Positions 44,476-53,750 of a stretch of 64,000 nucleotides of DNA are shown in pieces. Source of the stretch: Adlercreutzia mucosicola DSM 19490 (GTDB taxonomy: Bacteria > Actinomycetota > Coriobacteriia > Coriobacteriales > Eggerthellaceae); NCBI RefSeq assembly GCF_000422625.1, contig NZ_AUGK01000004.1, positions 1 through 64,000 on the forward strand, written 5' to 3'. Each line of letters starts with the position of its first letter. Position 1 is the stretch's first letter. The notes beneath the pieces are model-generated. The model saw only the letters and a program-made list of their open reading frames with translations, did not search any database and was not told the DNA's origin. Position numbers and translations under genes: made by a program.

Positions 44476-46122
44476 CTACAGCGTGGTCGCTTCCTTCATG
44501 GGCGTCGTACCCAAGAACAGCAGGCCCGTGGCCGAGATGGGATCGTAGTTGTCCAGCAGCGAATCGTAGTAGGCTGTGGCCGTCTCGCGGTGGAACAGCG
44601 GGTATAGCGGCACCTCGGCGGCGATCAGGTCGAAGCACTGGTTCCACAGGTTCTGCTGCTCGGCCTCGTCAGTGGACACGCGGGCGTCCTGCACCAGTTG
44701 CGAAAGCGTGGCGAACTGCGGGGAATCGGCCCAGCAGCTGCGGGCGCGCGTCCACACGTTGTCGCCGTACCACCAGTTGATGAGCAGGTCGGGGTCGTTG
44801 CCGAAGCACGACGGATCGCCTGGCGACAGCACCACGTCGAAGTCCAGCACGTCACCGGCCTCGGGCGGCGTGGACAGGTCGGCGAACAGCTCGGCGGTGT
44901 CATAGGGTACGACGGTGGCGGTGATGCCCACTTCGGCCCAATCTTCCGTGAGCGCCGCGGCCAGTTCGCTTGCCCAGTTGTCGTTGCAGCGCAGGGTGAG
45001 GGTGAGTTCTTCCGCAGCCGCCTCGGTCAACAGGGTGCGGGCCTTCTCGCGGTCGTAGCTGTACACCGTGGAGGCGCGGTGGTAGCCGCGAAAGTAGTCG
45101 GGCAGGAGGCAGGTGCAGGCCCGGGCGTGGCCGTCCGTGATGCGGGCGATCAGCGAGTCGACGTCCAGGGCGTACAGCAGCGCCTGGCGCACGCGCACAT
45201 CGTTGAAGGGCTCCTTGCGGCAGTTGAACATGAGGAAGGGCGCCGAGAACCCGGGCACGTACTCGATGGTGGCGCCGGCGGCGGTGATCTGATCGGCCAG
45301 CACTTCCGGGGCCGCCTCGATGCACAGGGCCCGCTTGTCGGTGAGGGCCCCGGTGCGCTTCTCGTCGTCCAGGATGACCGACCACTCCATGCGCCCGCAG
45401 GTGGCGGGAAAAGTGCCGGCGTAGTAGGGGTTCGGCGTGAACGCGATGCGGCCGCCCTCTACCAGATCGATGGTCTCGTAGCGCCACGGCCCGCTGCCGA
45501 TGGGCGCCGTTTCCAGTTCCTCGGGCGCAAGATGGGCGGGGAAGATGCGCACGAGGGCCAGCCGCTCGCGCAAGAGCGACCCCATGGGAGAGCGCAGGGT
45601 GAACAGGAGGGTCCGGTCGTCTTTGGCCGTGACCGAGCGAATGAAGGACAGCAGGGCGCCGTAGGTGTCGCTCTCCATGTTCCGGCGGAAGGCCTCGCAC
45701 ACGTCGTTTACCGTGAGCACCGAGCCGTCGGAGAACCGGGGATTCTCGCGCAGGGTCACCTCATATTCCAATTCCGAGATCTGCATGGGGATGTCGGCGG
45801 CCAGTCCCAGTTCGGGACGGTAGGTGTGCAGGTTCAATTCGTAGAGGCCCTCGTATACGTGCCAGCCCGCGGCAATGAACAGCGCCGAGGAGGCGCCCAC
45901 CGGGTTGCAGCTGCCGCCCTCGTAGGGCAAAACCGCCGTGATGGCGTCGGCCACGCCCCCGTCGGGCGGCGTCGTCCCCGGTGCTGGGCCATCGCCAGCT
46001 GCGGGCCGCTCGCTTCCTCGCGAGCAGCCGCCCAGGGCCAGTGCAGCCGCTGCCACGCCCGCCGCGGCCAGGAACTGCCGCCGAGAAACCGCACTGCTTC
46101 GTCCGTTAACCAAAGCCCGCAT
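44476..46122 (-). CDS. ABC-type peptide/solute-binding lipoprotein (SBP family 5)
   Basis: A 548-residue protein with a twin-Arg-type signal (SRRQFLAAAG at ~13-22) ending in a lipobox-like LGGC, so it is probably a lipoprotein. The remainder fits the oligopeptide/dipeptide-binding fold (EYEVTLRENPRFSDGSVLTVNDV, PIGSGPWRYETIDL, DVRVRQALLYALDVDSLI). No permease or ATPase genes flank it, so it is an orphan receptor that may feed a system encoded elsewhere. GGCAGGAG lies eight bases upstream of ATG 46122. Confidence 0.88.
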   Translation of the reverse strand: MRALVNGRSSAVSRRQFLAAAGVAAAALALGGCSRGSERPAAGDGPAPGTTPPDGGVADAITAVLPYEGGSCNPVGASSALFIAAGWHVYEGLYELNLHTYRPELGLAADIPMQISELEYEVTLRENPRFSDGSVLTVNDVCEAFRRNMESDTYGALLSFIRSVTAKDDRTLLFTLRSPMGSLLRERLALVRIFPAHLAPEELETAPIGSGPWRYETIDLVEGGRIAFTPNPYYAGTFPATCGRMEWSVILDDEKRTGALTDKRALCIEAAPEVLADQITAAGATIEYVPGFSAPFLMFNCRKEPFNDVRVRQALLYALDVDSLIARITDGHARACTCLLPDYFRGYHRASTVYSYDREKARTLLTEAAAEELTLTLRCNDNWASELAAALTEDWAEVGITATVVPYDTAELFADLSTPPEAGDVLDFDVVLSPGDPSCFGNDPDLLINWWYGDNVWTRARSCWADSPQFATLSQLVQDARVSTDEAEQQNLWNQCFDLIAAEVPLYPLFHRETATAYYDSLLDNYDPISATGLLFLGTTPMKEATTL

Positions 46123-46467
46123 AAACTAAACTCCTGCCACTGAGAGCCCGTTCCAAAGTCCCCACTATTATAAAAGTCCCGCTCCGCCCCAACCGAAACC
46201 TCACACCAAAGTCGCGAGGGAGAATGGGCGGCGACCGGCAGAGCCCCCTCCGCTGGTAAATTGTGCAACAAACTCCGATAGGTAGACTTTCTTCGGAGGA
46301 TTCAAGCGCGAAATAAACGTTTAGCGTTATATTTATCCCGCTTTGGGCAGGAATCTGGAACAGAGGTGTCTACATATCGCAGTTTGCTGCGCAAAACCGC
46401 CTCTTTCGGAAACTGAAGCGAGTTGGAGCGGGGGCGGAACGCGCTGGCGATGGGGCTAAACGAATGG
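46123..46467. other. Intergenic region holding repeat copy A
   Basis: Promoter side of the binding-protein gene, then the 160-bp repeat (46237-46396), then the 3' side of the LysR gene. I see no gene in it. Confidence 0.6.
46237..46396 (+). repeat. 160-bp direct repeat, copy A (left border of the low-GC island)
   Basis: Nearly identical to 49542-49701 (offset 3,305; I count about three mismatches). It begins GGCAGAGCCCCCTCCGCTGG and ends CTGCGCAAAA. It is more AT-rich than the core genome. A minus-strand frame ending in KYNAKRLFRA is shared by both copies but has no start of its own. Confidence 0.9.
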
Positions 46468-47365
46468 CTAAAGCGCGTCGTATTCGGCAAGAAAGCCGCC
46501 GAGGCACCGAAGCGTCTCGTTGTTGGTGGCCTGCTTGGTCACAAGGCAGATGGGGAATGAGATCTGATGTTCGGGGGCAAGGGGAATAATGCACAGATCG
46601 TCGCGGGAAACAGCTAGCTTGTTGTTGGTATATGAGAGCACCAAACCGTCTTCGGCAAGAAAAGCGAGCAATTCTTGCGCGTGGGGTGCGATTTGAACGA
46701 GATTCGGCAAAGGGAGTCCGAAAGAGCAGAAGTGCTTTTCCAGCCCGGGGTATACGAAACGGATGTCCTCGGGGTAGGCGAGGGTGTAGGGAGCGAGGTC
46801 TTGCAGCGTTAAGTGCTGCTTGCCGGCAAGGGGGTGCATATGGTGAAGAAGCACAACAGGGGTCACGGCGCCAATCTGCTTGCTTTCGTAACCGCTGCTC
46901 TCGTAAGGCCCTAAAACAACGGCGCCATCCGCAAGATCGTTCTTCGCAGCGCGCAGGCAGGTATCGTTTGGGTATCGAAGCAGGTTTATCTGAACATGGG
47001 GGGGGCCGCTCGAGGAAAGCCGGTATCGCATCGGGAGGACAAATGTCGCCGCGATATGCGGTGGTAGCGACGGCAAGGGAAAGCGTGTCGGCAAGAAGGG
47101 CGAGGTTGACGGGCGGCTGCTCCAGATTCTCGAGAGCTGCGTAGGCGCGGGTCACCTGTTCGGCCAGGTCGGCGTACTGGCGACCGAAATCGGTCGCCCT
47201 GACGTTGCGCCCCTCGCGCACGAACAGCTTGCGCCCGCAACGCGTCTCGGTGTTCGACACGGCCTTGGAGATCGTCTGAGGCTGCACGTAAAGAGCCTCG
47301 GCTGCTCGTGTGTGGCTCTCAAGTCTCACGGCGTAAACGACATACTCTAGCTGCTGGATATCCAT
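46468..47365 (-). pseudogene. LysR-family regulator, frameshifted at a poly-C run
   Basis: The start at 47365 follows AAGGAGG. The helix-turn-helix (MDIQQLEYVVYAVRLESHTR, then AAEALYVQPQTISKAVSN) is intact through about residue 120. The frame then breaks at eight C (46998-47005 on the plus strand). With seven C the frame would continue through PPHVQINLLRYP and a full effector domain to the stop at 46468, giving about 298 residues. As read, the effector domain is lost. This could be a true mutation, a reversible slippage switch, or a homopolymer error. It is divergent from the cell-wall-binding gene and probably regulated it. Confidence 0.75.
46998..47005. repeat. G8/C8 homopolymer causing the LysR frameshift
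   Basis: Eight G on the plus strand. Seven would restore the LysR frame. Confidence 0.8.
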
Positions 47366-47637
47366 GGCACCCTCCTTATGCCAGTATAAGGGAAATGTGG
47401 GGTGCGTGGCATTCGTCGACGACGAATGGCGATGCGGAATGGGATCGGAATGAGCCGAAGGGCCACAGTGCGTTCCAAGGCGGACTCCCTTATGAGCTCG
47501 CATTCGCAAAATATTGGAACAAATCGGAAAAAATCGTTGAGAATGCGCAGTCATCCGCACGCCACATCGCCCCCTATACTGAAAGCACTCCCAGCGCTAG
47601 GAGAAGCATTGTTTATATACGAGGAGGGAGTAAGGCG

Positions 47638-48668
47638 ATGAGAGATAACGCAGGAATCATGAGGAGTGGTCCCGGAAGGCTCTGCAAAGGTGCCCTGGTG
47701 AGTCTAGCGGTCATCTTCTGCGTGTGCCTCGTTTTTCAAACCAAGGCCTATGCGGCAGAACCGTGATGAGGGAGGTCGAAGTTGATTCCGATCTATGCCT
47801 TACGGTTCAGGTGGATGAGGGCGGCACGCTTCAAATTCAGGAAGCGGAACTTGAGGGAGAGGCACTTCCCCTTGATGCGGAAATTATCGAGTCGAGAGAA
47901 GTCCTGATCGCTTTAGCGGCCGCTCACAATGGATGGTACAAGTCCAATTCGGGTGATTGGTACTATTTCGTCAACGGCAAGTGGACGGTTGGCTGGAAAG
48001 CCGTGGACGGATACTGGTACCTTTTCGATAATGCTGGTCGAATGCTTAAGGGATGGCAGAGCAATGGCGGCAACTGGTATTATTTGAGGACCGCGACCAA
48101 TGTTCCCAACGCCGGTCCCGAGGGTTCTATGGTGGTGGGCTGGCTATCCAATGGGGGCTATTGGTACAAGCTCAACGACAGCGGTGCGATGATGCGTGGT
48201 TTTCATGCCGACGGCGGTTATTGGTACTACTTTAGAACCGCCAACAATGTGCCCGTAGGAGGCCCCGATGGCGCCATGGTGGCTAACTGTTGGATTGAGA
48301 TTGCTGGAGAGTGCTATGCATTCCAGCCGGGTGGCCAGATGCGAACGGGTTGGTTCGATGATGGCGACCACAGGTATTTCCTCGCTAACAGCGAAATAGG
48401 AATTGGCTTTAATAGTGCCGATTATGGGAAAATGGTACGAGGTTTGTGCAAGATCGGTTTGTATGAGTATTTCTTTAACGACCCGGCAAATATCATTTTC
48501 TTTGCTCCTGATGGCGCCATGATCAGAAACAATCCCTATTTTCAATTTCTCACGCCAGATGGGATAATTGTTGCGGGAATTATCGATGGCAACGGCCATG
48601 TGCATCGAACTGGCATCAAATCATTGAATGGGGATGCGCCGGAAATGGTCGACACGAGGATTGAATAA
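47638..48668 (+). pseudogene. Cell-wall-binding repeat protein, frameshifted after its signal peptide
   Basis: ATG 47638 follows GAGGAGGG and encodes a perfect signal peptide (MRDNAGIM to cleavage AYA-AEP), but a stop comes at once (47764-47766). In the next frame, from ATG 47766, a ~300-residue protein follows. It consists mainly of ~20-residue aromatic/Gly repeats (GWYKSNSGDWYYFVNGKWTV, GWKAVDGYWYLFDNAG, GWQSNGGNWYYLR), the choline/glucan cell-wall-binding type. A one-base loss at the junction explains the break. Re-initiation at the TGATG overlap could still make the protein, but without export. GC content is lower than in the flanking genes, which suggests transfer. Confidence 0.75.
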
Positions 48669-48764
48669 AAAGGTGACGACGACCCACCGAATGGTTGGCG
48701 TGGGGTTGGGCCTTTGCGGCTGGCTAACGCCAGCGTGGTGGCGGTGACTTACTTGGAGGCAGTC

Positions 48765-49034
48765 ATGTTTGGTTTCGGGCTACCGTATTTTGAGATTCCG
48801 GGTGTTTCTCCGGAAATGCATCTCACGCTCCTGGTAATCATTTTCAGATTAATTGCGGCGCTTGTCGTCGGATATTTCGCCAAACGCAAGGGGTACAGCT
48901 TTTGGTTGTTCTTCGTGGTGACATTCTTGCTCGACATCCTTGCGAGCGCGGTTATTATGATTGCCATCCCCAGACGTTACGAGCGGACTGAGGGGGAGCT
49001 GGGGGCATCGAGAAAACCCGAAAATGATCTATAG
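48765..49034 (+). CDS. Small hydrophobic membrane protein
   Basis: 89 residues starting at ATG 48765 behind TTGGAGG. Two predicted TM segments (HLTLLVIIFRLIAALVVGYF, then WLFFVVTFLLDILASAVIMI) flank a basic FAKRKGY loop. The C-terminal tail is charged. Function is unknown. The next gene is a paralogue. Confidence 0.65.
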   Translation: MFGFGLPYFEIPGVSPEMHLTLLVIIFRLIAALVVGYFAKRKGYSFWLFFVVTFLLDILASAVIMIAIPRRYERTEGELGASRKPENDL

Positions 49035-49122
49035 GCGCATGTTGGGACTGGTCCTTGGGGTCACGGGTGGGAGGATGGCGGGACAAAATGACGTTTTTCT
49101 TCGATAGCGGGCCGTTTCCGCC

Positions 49123-49320
49123 ATGGGTGGTCCACTGCTTATCAAGACGACCATAGCGTTGCCCACTGCCTACTATGCTAAACGCAAGGGCTACAATCTC
49201 TGGACGTTCCTCGCCGCAGCGCTTCTGTTCGATCCGATCGCGAGTCTCATCATCTTGCTCGCGATTCCCAAGCGAAATGATTGCGCGGGTGATGGCGCGA
49301 GCACCCTTCCCATTCGCTAG
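49123..49320 (+). CDS. Small membrane protein, paralogue of the preceding gene, possibly frameshifted
   Basis: 65 residues. AYYAKRKGYNLWTFLAAALL and then ASLIILLAIPKR align with the same part of the upstream protein. The N-terminus is short and has no ribosome binding site. A better start, ATG 49088 behind GGGAGG, encodes MTFFFDSGPFPPWVV in another frame, so a frameshift near 49125-49140 may have split it. Function is unknown. Confidence 0.5.
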   Translation: MGGPLLIKTTIALPTAYYAKRKGYNLWTFLAAALLFDPIASLIILLAIPKRNDCAGDGASTLPIR

Positions 49321-49379
49321 TGAGCCAGCAGCTTCCTAGGGACTCGCGGGGAGGAATGAGCGCTCGATGGATGATTCTG

Positions 49380-49415
49380 CGGAGGGAGCCGTCTGGGGCG
49401 GCTCCCTCCGTTTTT
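49380..49415 (+). terminator. Rho-independent terminator after the small membrane genes
   Basis: CGGAGGGAGCCG (49380-49391) pairs perfectly with CGGCTCCCTCCG (49399-49410) and is followed by five T. Confidence 0.9.
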
Positions 49416-49428
49416 GCGGGCGCACCCG

Positions 49429-49545
49429 TCAGTAAAGCGGGATGAGGGGAACGGCGAAGCTGCGGTCGGCATGGTCGGAGGGGGAGTCTTTGAGGGCCGC
49501 GGCGACTTCGGCGAGGACGGCTTCGTCGCAGGTGCGGTGATGGCA
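49429..49545 (-). pseudogene. C-terminal remnant of a gene cut by repeat copy B
   Basis: On the minus strand an open frame of about 38 codons runs out of the repeat border to a stop at 49429-49431. It reads CDEAVLAEVAAALKDSPSDH, then ADRSFAVPLIPLY. The amphipathic helix and clean end look like a real protein C-terminus, but everything upstream is replaced by the repeat. The parent family is not identified. Confidence 0.4.
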
Positions 49546-49701
49546 GAGCCCCCTCCGCTGGTAAATTGTGCAACAAACTCCGATAGGTAGACTTTCTTCG
49601 GAGGCTTCAAGCGCGAAATAAACGTTTAGCGTTATATTTATCCCGCTTTGGGCAGGAATCTGGGGCAGAGGTGTCTACATATCGCAGTTTGCTGCGCAAA
49701 A
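49542..49701 (+). repeat. 160-bp direct repeat, copy B (right border of the low-GC island)
   Basis: Same orientation and near-identical to 46237-46396. The gene remnant ends exactly at its left edge. Confidence 0.9.
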
Positions 49702-50020
49702 TTGCCCCTTTGGCGGGCATCTTCCCCGACACGCGCCCCTCTCTGCTTTGCGGGGCGAAAGCATTCCCCCGTTGCGTTCCCCCGTTCACCCCGCCGACCG
49801 ACTGGTCAGGGCCTTGGCGGGGGTGCGGGCGGGTTGACGGTGGGTCAAGGCGCGCGGTGCTGCTAATATCGGACAGGTATTTCTGTTCGCAGAGCAAATC
49901 CGACCCGCATCGGAGGCGCTTCCGTCCTCTCGACTCCTCCGCGACAGTACCACCCGCGCGATGAGCGACGAGGCCGCAAGCCGGCCGAATCCGTGCGGGC
50001 CAGATGCAAAGGAGAGGAAC

Positions 50021-53000
50021 ATGACGAGAGTTCTCAAGTCGATGGACGGCAACAACGCCGCGGCGCACGTGTCCTACGCGTTCACCGAAGTTGCCGGCAT
50101 CTACCCGATCACTCCCTCGAGCCCCATGGCCGACTTTGTCGACATTTGGGCTGCCCAGGGCCGCAAGAACATCTTCGGTACCACGGTGAAGGTGTGCGAA
50201 ATGCAGTCCGAGGGCGGTGCCGCCGGCGCCGTGCACGGCTCGCTGGCGACCGGCGCGCTGACCACCACCTACACGGCCAGCCAGGGTCTGCTCCTCATGA
50301 TCCCCAATATGTACAAGATCGCCGCCGAGGCGCTGCCGAGCGTGTTCCACGTGTCGGCCCGTACGGTGTCCACCCAGGCGCTGAACATCTTCGGCGACCA
50401 CTCCGACGTCATGGCCTGCCGCCAGACCGGCTTCGCGATGCTGGCCGAGGGCAACGTGCAGGAGGTCATGGATCTGTCCGCCGTGGCCCATCTGGCCGCC
50501 ATCAAGGGCCGCGTGCCGTTCCTGAACTTCTTCGACGGCTTCCGCACCTCCCACGAAGTGCAGAAGATCGCCGTGTGGGACTACGACGATCTGGCCGAGA
50601 TGTGCGACATGGACGCCGTGCGCGCCTTCCGCGAGCACTCGCTGAACCCGGAGCGCCCGGCCATGCGCGGCTCCCACGAGAACGGCGACATCTTCTTCCA
50701 GCACCGCGAGTCCTGCAACCCCATCTACGACGCGCTGCCCGCCGTGGTGGAGGAGTACATGGACAAGGTGAACGAGAAGCTGGGCACCGACTACAAGCTG
50801 TTCAACTACTACGGAGCCCCCGACGCCGACCGCGTGATCGTGGCCATGGGAAGCATCTGCGACGTGGCCGAAGAGGTCATCGACTACTTGTGCGCCCATG
50901 GCGAGAAGGTGGGCCTGGTGAAGGTGCGCCTGTACCGCCCCTTCGTCACCGCTAAGTTCGTGGAGGCCCTGCCCGCCACCGTGCAGAAGATCGCCGTGCT
51001 CGATCGCACCAAGGAGCCCGGTTCCATCGGCGAGCCGCTGTACATGGACGTGGTGAACGCGCTGGCCGTGGAGGGCCGCGACGGCATCACCGTGACCGGC
51101 GGCCGCTACGGTCTCGGTTCCAAGGACACCCCGCCGTCTTCCGTGTTCGCCATCTTCACCGAGCTTGAGAAGGACGAGCCGCGCCGCCAGTTCACCATCG
51201 GCATCGTGGACGACGTGACCGGGCTTTCGCTGCCCGAGGTGCCTGCGCCGAACACCGCCGCCCCCGGCACCATCGAGTGCAAGTTCTGGGGTCTCGGCGG
51301 CGACGGCACCGTGGGCGCGAACAAGAACTCCATCAAGATCATCGGCGACCACACCGACAAGTTCGTCCAGGCCTACTTCCAGTACGACTCCAAGAAGACC
51401 GGTGGCGTGACCATCTCGCACCTGCGCTTCGGCGATGCCCCCATCCGCAGCCCCTACTACGTGAACAAGGCCGACTTTGTGGCCTGCCACAACCCGTCCT
51501 ACATCACCAAGGGCTTCCCCATGGTGCGCGATGTGAAGCCCGGCGGCGTCTTTCTTATCAACTGCCAGTGGACGCCTGACGAGCTGGCCGAGCACCTGTC
51601 GGCCGAGGCGAAGCGCTACATCGCCGAGAACGACATCAAGCTGTACCTCATCAACGCCATCGACCTGGCCATCGAGATCGGCATGGGCAAGCGCACCAAC
51701 ACCATCCTGCAGTCGGCGTTCTTCGCCCTGGCCGGCGTCATGCCCCAGGAGGAGGCCATCCAGTACATGAAGGATGCGGCTACGAAGTCCTACGCCTCCA
51801 AGGGCCAGGACGTGGTGGACATGAACCACAAGGCCATCGACGCCGGCGCCACCGCCTTCGTGGCCGTGGAAGTGCCCGCGTCGTGGAAGGACGCTGAGGC
51901 GGCGACCGAGGCCGTGACCGTTGAGGGCCGCCCCGAGACGGTGGATCTGGTCACCAGCATCATGAACCCCGTGGGCCGCATGGACGGCGACTCGCTGCCC
52001 GTGTCCGCCTTCGTCGGCTACGAGGACGGCCAGTTCCCGCTGGGCGCCTCGGCCTACGAGAAGCGCGGCGTGGCCGTGTCGGTGCCCGAGTGGAATCCCG
52101 ACACCTGCATCGAGTGTAACCAGTGCTCGTTCGTGTGCCCGCACGCGGTGGTGCGTCCCTTCGCGCTGACCGACGCCGAGATGGCGGCGGCCCCGGCCCA
52201 GACCAAGCATATCCCCGTGAAGGGCAAGGTGGGCGCCGACATGCAGTACGTGCTGGCCATCTCGCCGCTCGACTGCATGGGCTGCGGCCTGTGCGTCATC
52301 CAGTGTCCCACCGACTCGCTGACGATGATGCCCATCGCCGATGAGCTGGACGAGCAGCCGGTGTTCGACTACTGCGTGAAGTCCGTGGCCCGCAAGCCCG
52401 AGCTGGAGGGTACCTCGGTGAAGGCCAGCCAGTTCAAGCAGCCCCTGCTGGAGTTCTCCGGCTCCTGCGCCGGCTGTGCTCAGACCTCTTACGCCCGCCT
52501 GGTCACTCAGCTGTTCGGCGACCGCATGTACATCGCGAATGCCACCGGCTGCTCCTCCATCTGGGGCGGTCCGGCGGCCACCTCTCCCTATACGGTGAAC
52601 GCCGACGGCCACGGCCCGGCCTGGTCGAACTCGCTGTTCGAGGACAACGCCGAGCACGGCATGGGCATGCTGCTCGGCTACGAGGCCGTGCAGGACAAGG
52701 TGGTGACCGACACCGAGGCCCTGCTGGCTTGCGAGGGCGCTGCCGGCGACCTGGCCGATGCCGCCACCGCGTGGCTTGAGGCCCGTACCGACGCCGAGGC
52801 CTCCCAGCCGGCCGCTGCCGCCTACATTGCGGCCTTGGAGACCGCCGCTGCGGGCGAGGGCACCCTGGCCGAGCTGGCCGCGGCCATCCTGGCCAACAAG
52901 AGCTACCTGACCAAGAAGTCCGTCTGGATCTTCGGCGGCGACGGTTGGGCCTACGACATCGGCTACGGCGGCCTGGACCACGTGCTCGCCTCCGGCAAGG

Positions 53001-53572
53001 ACGTGAACGTGTTCGTGTTCGACACCGAGGTGTACTCCAACACCGGCGGCCAGGCCTCGAAGGCCTCCAACCTCGGCCAGGTGGCGCAGTTCGCCGCCGC
53101 GGGCAAGGACGTGAAGAAGAAGAGCCTCGCCGAGATCGCCATGACCTACGGGTACGTGTACGTGGCGCAGATCGCCATGGGCGCGAACCTGAACCAGACC
53201 ATCAAGGCCATCACCGAGGCCGAGGCCTATCCGGGTCCCTCGCTCATCATCGGCTACAGCCCCTGCGAGATGCACTCCATCAAGGGCGGCATGACCAACT
53301 GCCAGACCGAGATGAAGAAGGCCGTGGACTGCGGCTACTGGAACCTGCTGCGCTTCAACCCGCAAGGCGCTCCGGGCAAGAAGCTCGTCATCGACTCCAA
53401 GGAGCCCGTGGAGGGCGAGTACCAGAACTTCCTCATGAACGAGGCCCGCTACAGCCGTCTGACCCGCGAGTTCCCCGAGCGGGCGGGCGAGCTGTTCGCC
53501 GAGAACGAGCGCGCCGCCATGGACCGCTGGGATCACCTGCAGAAGCTGAAGGACCTCTACGCCGCCGAGTAA
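50021..53572 (+). CDS. nifJ: Pyruvate:ferredoxin (flavodoxin) oxidoreductase, single-chain
   Basis: A 1,183-residue fused PFOR that oxidises pyruvate and CoA to acetyl-CoA, CO2 and reduced ferredoxin. Start ATG 50021 follows GGAGAGGAAC. Domains in order: the pyruvate-binding pyrimidine domain (YAFTEVAGIYPITPSSPMAD), the transketolase-like and gamma domains, a two-[4Fe-4S] ferredoxin domain (CIECNQCSFVC at ~696 and CMGCGLCVIQC at ~752), and the TPP-binding domain with CAGCAQTSYARLV and GGDGWAYDIGYGG. All expected motifs are present. It supplies low-potential electrons to the respiratory enzymes in the window. Confidence 0.97.
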   Translation: MTRVLKSMDGNNAAAHVSYAFTEVAGIYPITPSSPMADFVDIWAAQGRKNIFGTTVKVCEMQSEGGAAGAVHGSLATGALTTTYTASQGLLLMIPNMYKIAAEALPSVFHVSARTVSTQALNIFGDHSDVMACRQTGFAMLAEGNVQEVMDLSAVAHLAAIKGRVPFLNFFDGFRTSHEVQKIAVWDYDDLAEMCDMDAVRAFREHSLNPERPAMRGSHENGDIFFQHRESCNPIYDALPAVVEEYMDKVNEKLGTDYKLFNYYGAPDADRVIVAMGSICDVAEEVIDYLCAHGEKVGLVKVRLYRPFVTAKFVEALPATVQKIAVLDRTKEPGSIGEPLYMDVVNALAVEGRDGITVTGGRYGLGSKDTPPSSVFAIFTELEKDEPRRQFTIGIVDDVTGLSLPEVPAPNTAAPGTIECKFWGLGGDGTVGANKNSIKIIGDHTDKFVQAYFQYDSKKTGGVTISHLRFGDAPIRSPYYVNKADFVACHNPSYITKGFPMVRDVKPGGVFLINCQWTPDELAEHLSAEAKRYIAENDIKLYLINAIDLAIEIGMGKRTNTILQSAFFALAGVMPQEEAIQYMKDAATKSYASKGQDVVDMNHKAIDAGATAFVAVEVPASWKDAEAATEAVTVEGRPETVDLVTSIMNPVGRMDGDSLPVSAFVGYEDGQFPLGASAYEKRGVAVSVPEWNPDTCIECNQCSFVCPHAVVRPFALTDAEMAAAPAQTKHIPVKGKVGADMQYVLAISPLDCMGCGLCVIQCPTDSLTMMPIADELDEQPVFDYCVKSVARKPELEGTSVKASQFKQPLLEFSGSCAGCAQTSYARLVTQLFGDRMYIANATGCSSIWGGPAATSPYTVNADGHGPAWSNSLFEDNAEHGMGMLLGYEAVQDKVVTDTEALLACEGAAGDLADAATAWLEARTDAEASQPAAAAYIAALETAAAGEGTLAELAAAILANKSYLTKKSVWIFGGDGWAYDIGYGGLDHVLASGKDVNVFVFDTEVYSNTGGQASKASNLGQVAQFAAAGKDVKKKSLAEIAMTYGYVYVAQIAMGANLNQTIKAITEAEAYPGPSLIIGYSPCEMHSIKGGMTNCQTEMKKAVDCGYWNLLRFNPQGAPGKKLVIDSKEPVEGEYQNFLMNEARYSRLTREFPERAGELFAENERAAMDRWDHLQKLKDLYAAE

Positions 53573-53750
53573 GCGCGCCGCGAGATCAAGCAATCAGGGA
53601 AGGGGAGTCGGCTCTCGGGCCGACTCCCCCTTTCTTTTGCGGGCGGCGTCTTGGCTTTCTAACGCGCGTCCGTTGAAGGTTAGGGTATGCTCATGGTGGG
53701 GAGCACGGTGGCGCCCCCTCCAGGGGGCGAAACGAGGGAAGGGTCTATCG

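Larger units (their letters stand above)
49321..50020. other. Intergenic region: terminator, gene remnant, repeat copy B, nifJ leader
   Basis: It contains in order a terminator (49380-49415), a minus-strand gene remnant (49429-49545), repeat copy B (49542-49701), and a ~320-base GC-rich leader before nifJ in which I see no further gene. Confidence 0.65.

Noticed and set aside
46302-46490. Short minus-strand frame inside repeat copy A ending KYNAKRLFRA
   Set aside because: The same end occurs in copy B but joined to different upstream residues, so the frame is a property of the repeat, not a gene.
49607-53593. Minus-strand open frame of more than 1,300 codons
   Set aside because: It is the antisense shadow of nifJ; its composition (Gly/Val/His-rich) and lack of motifs show that it is not a gene.
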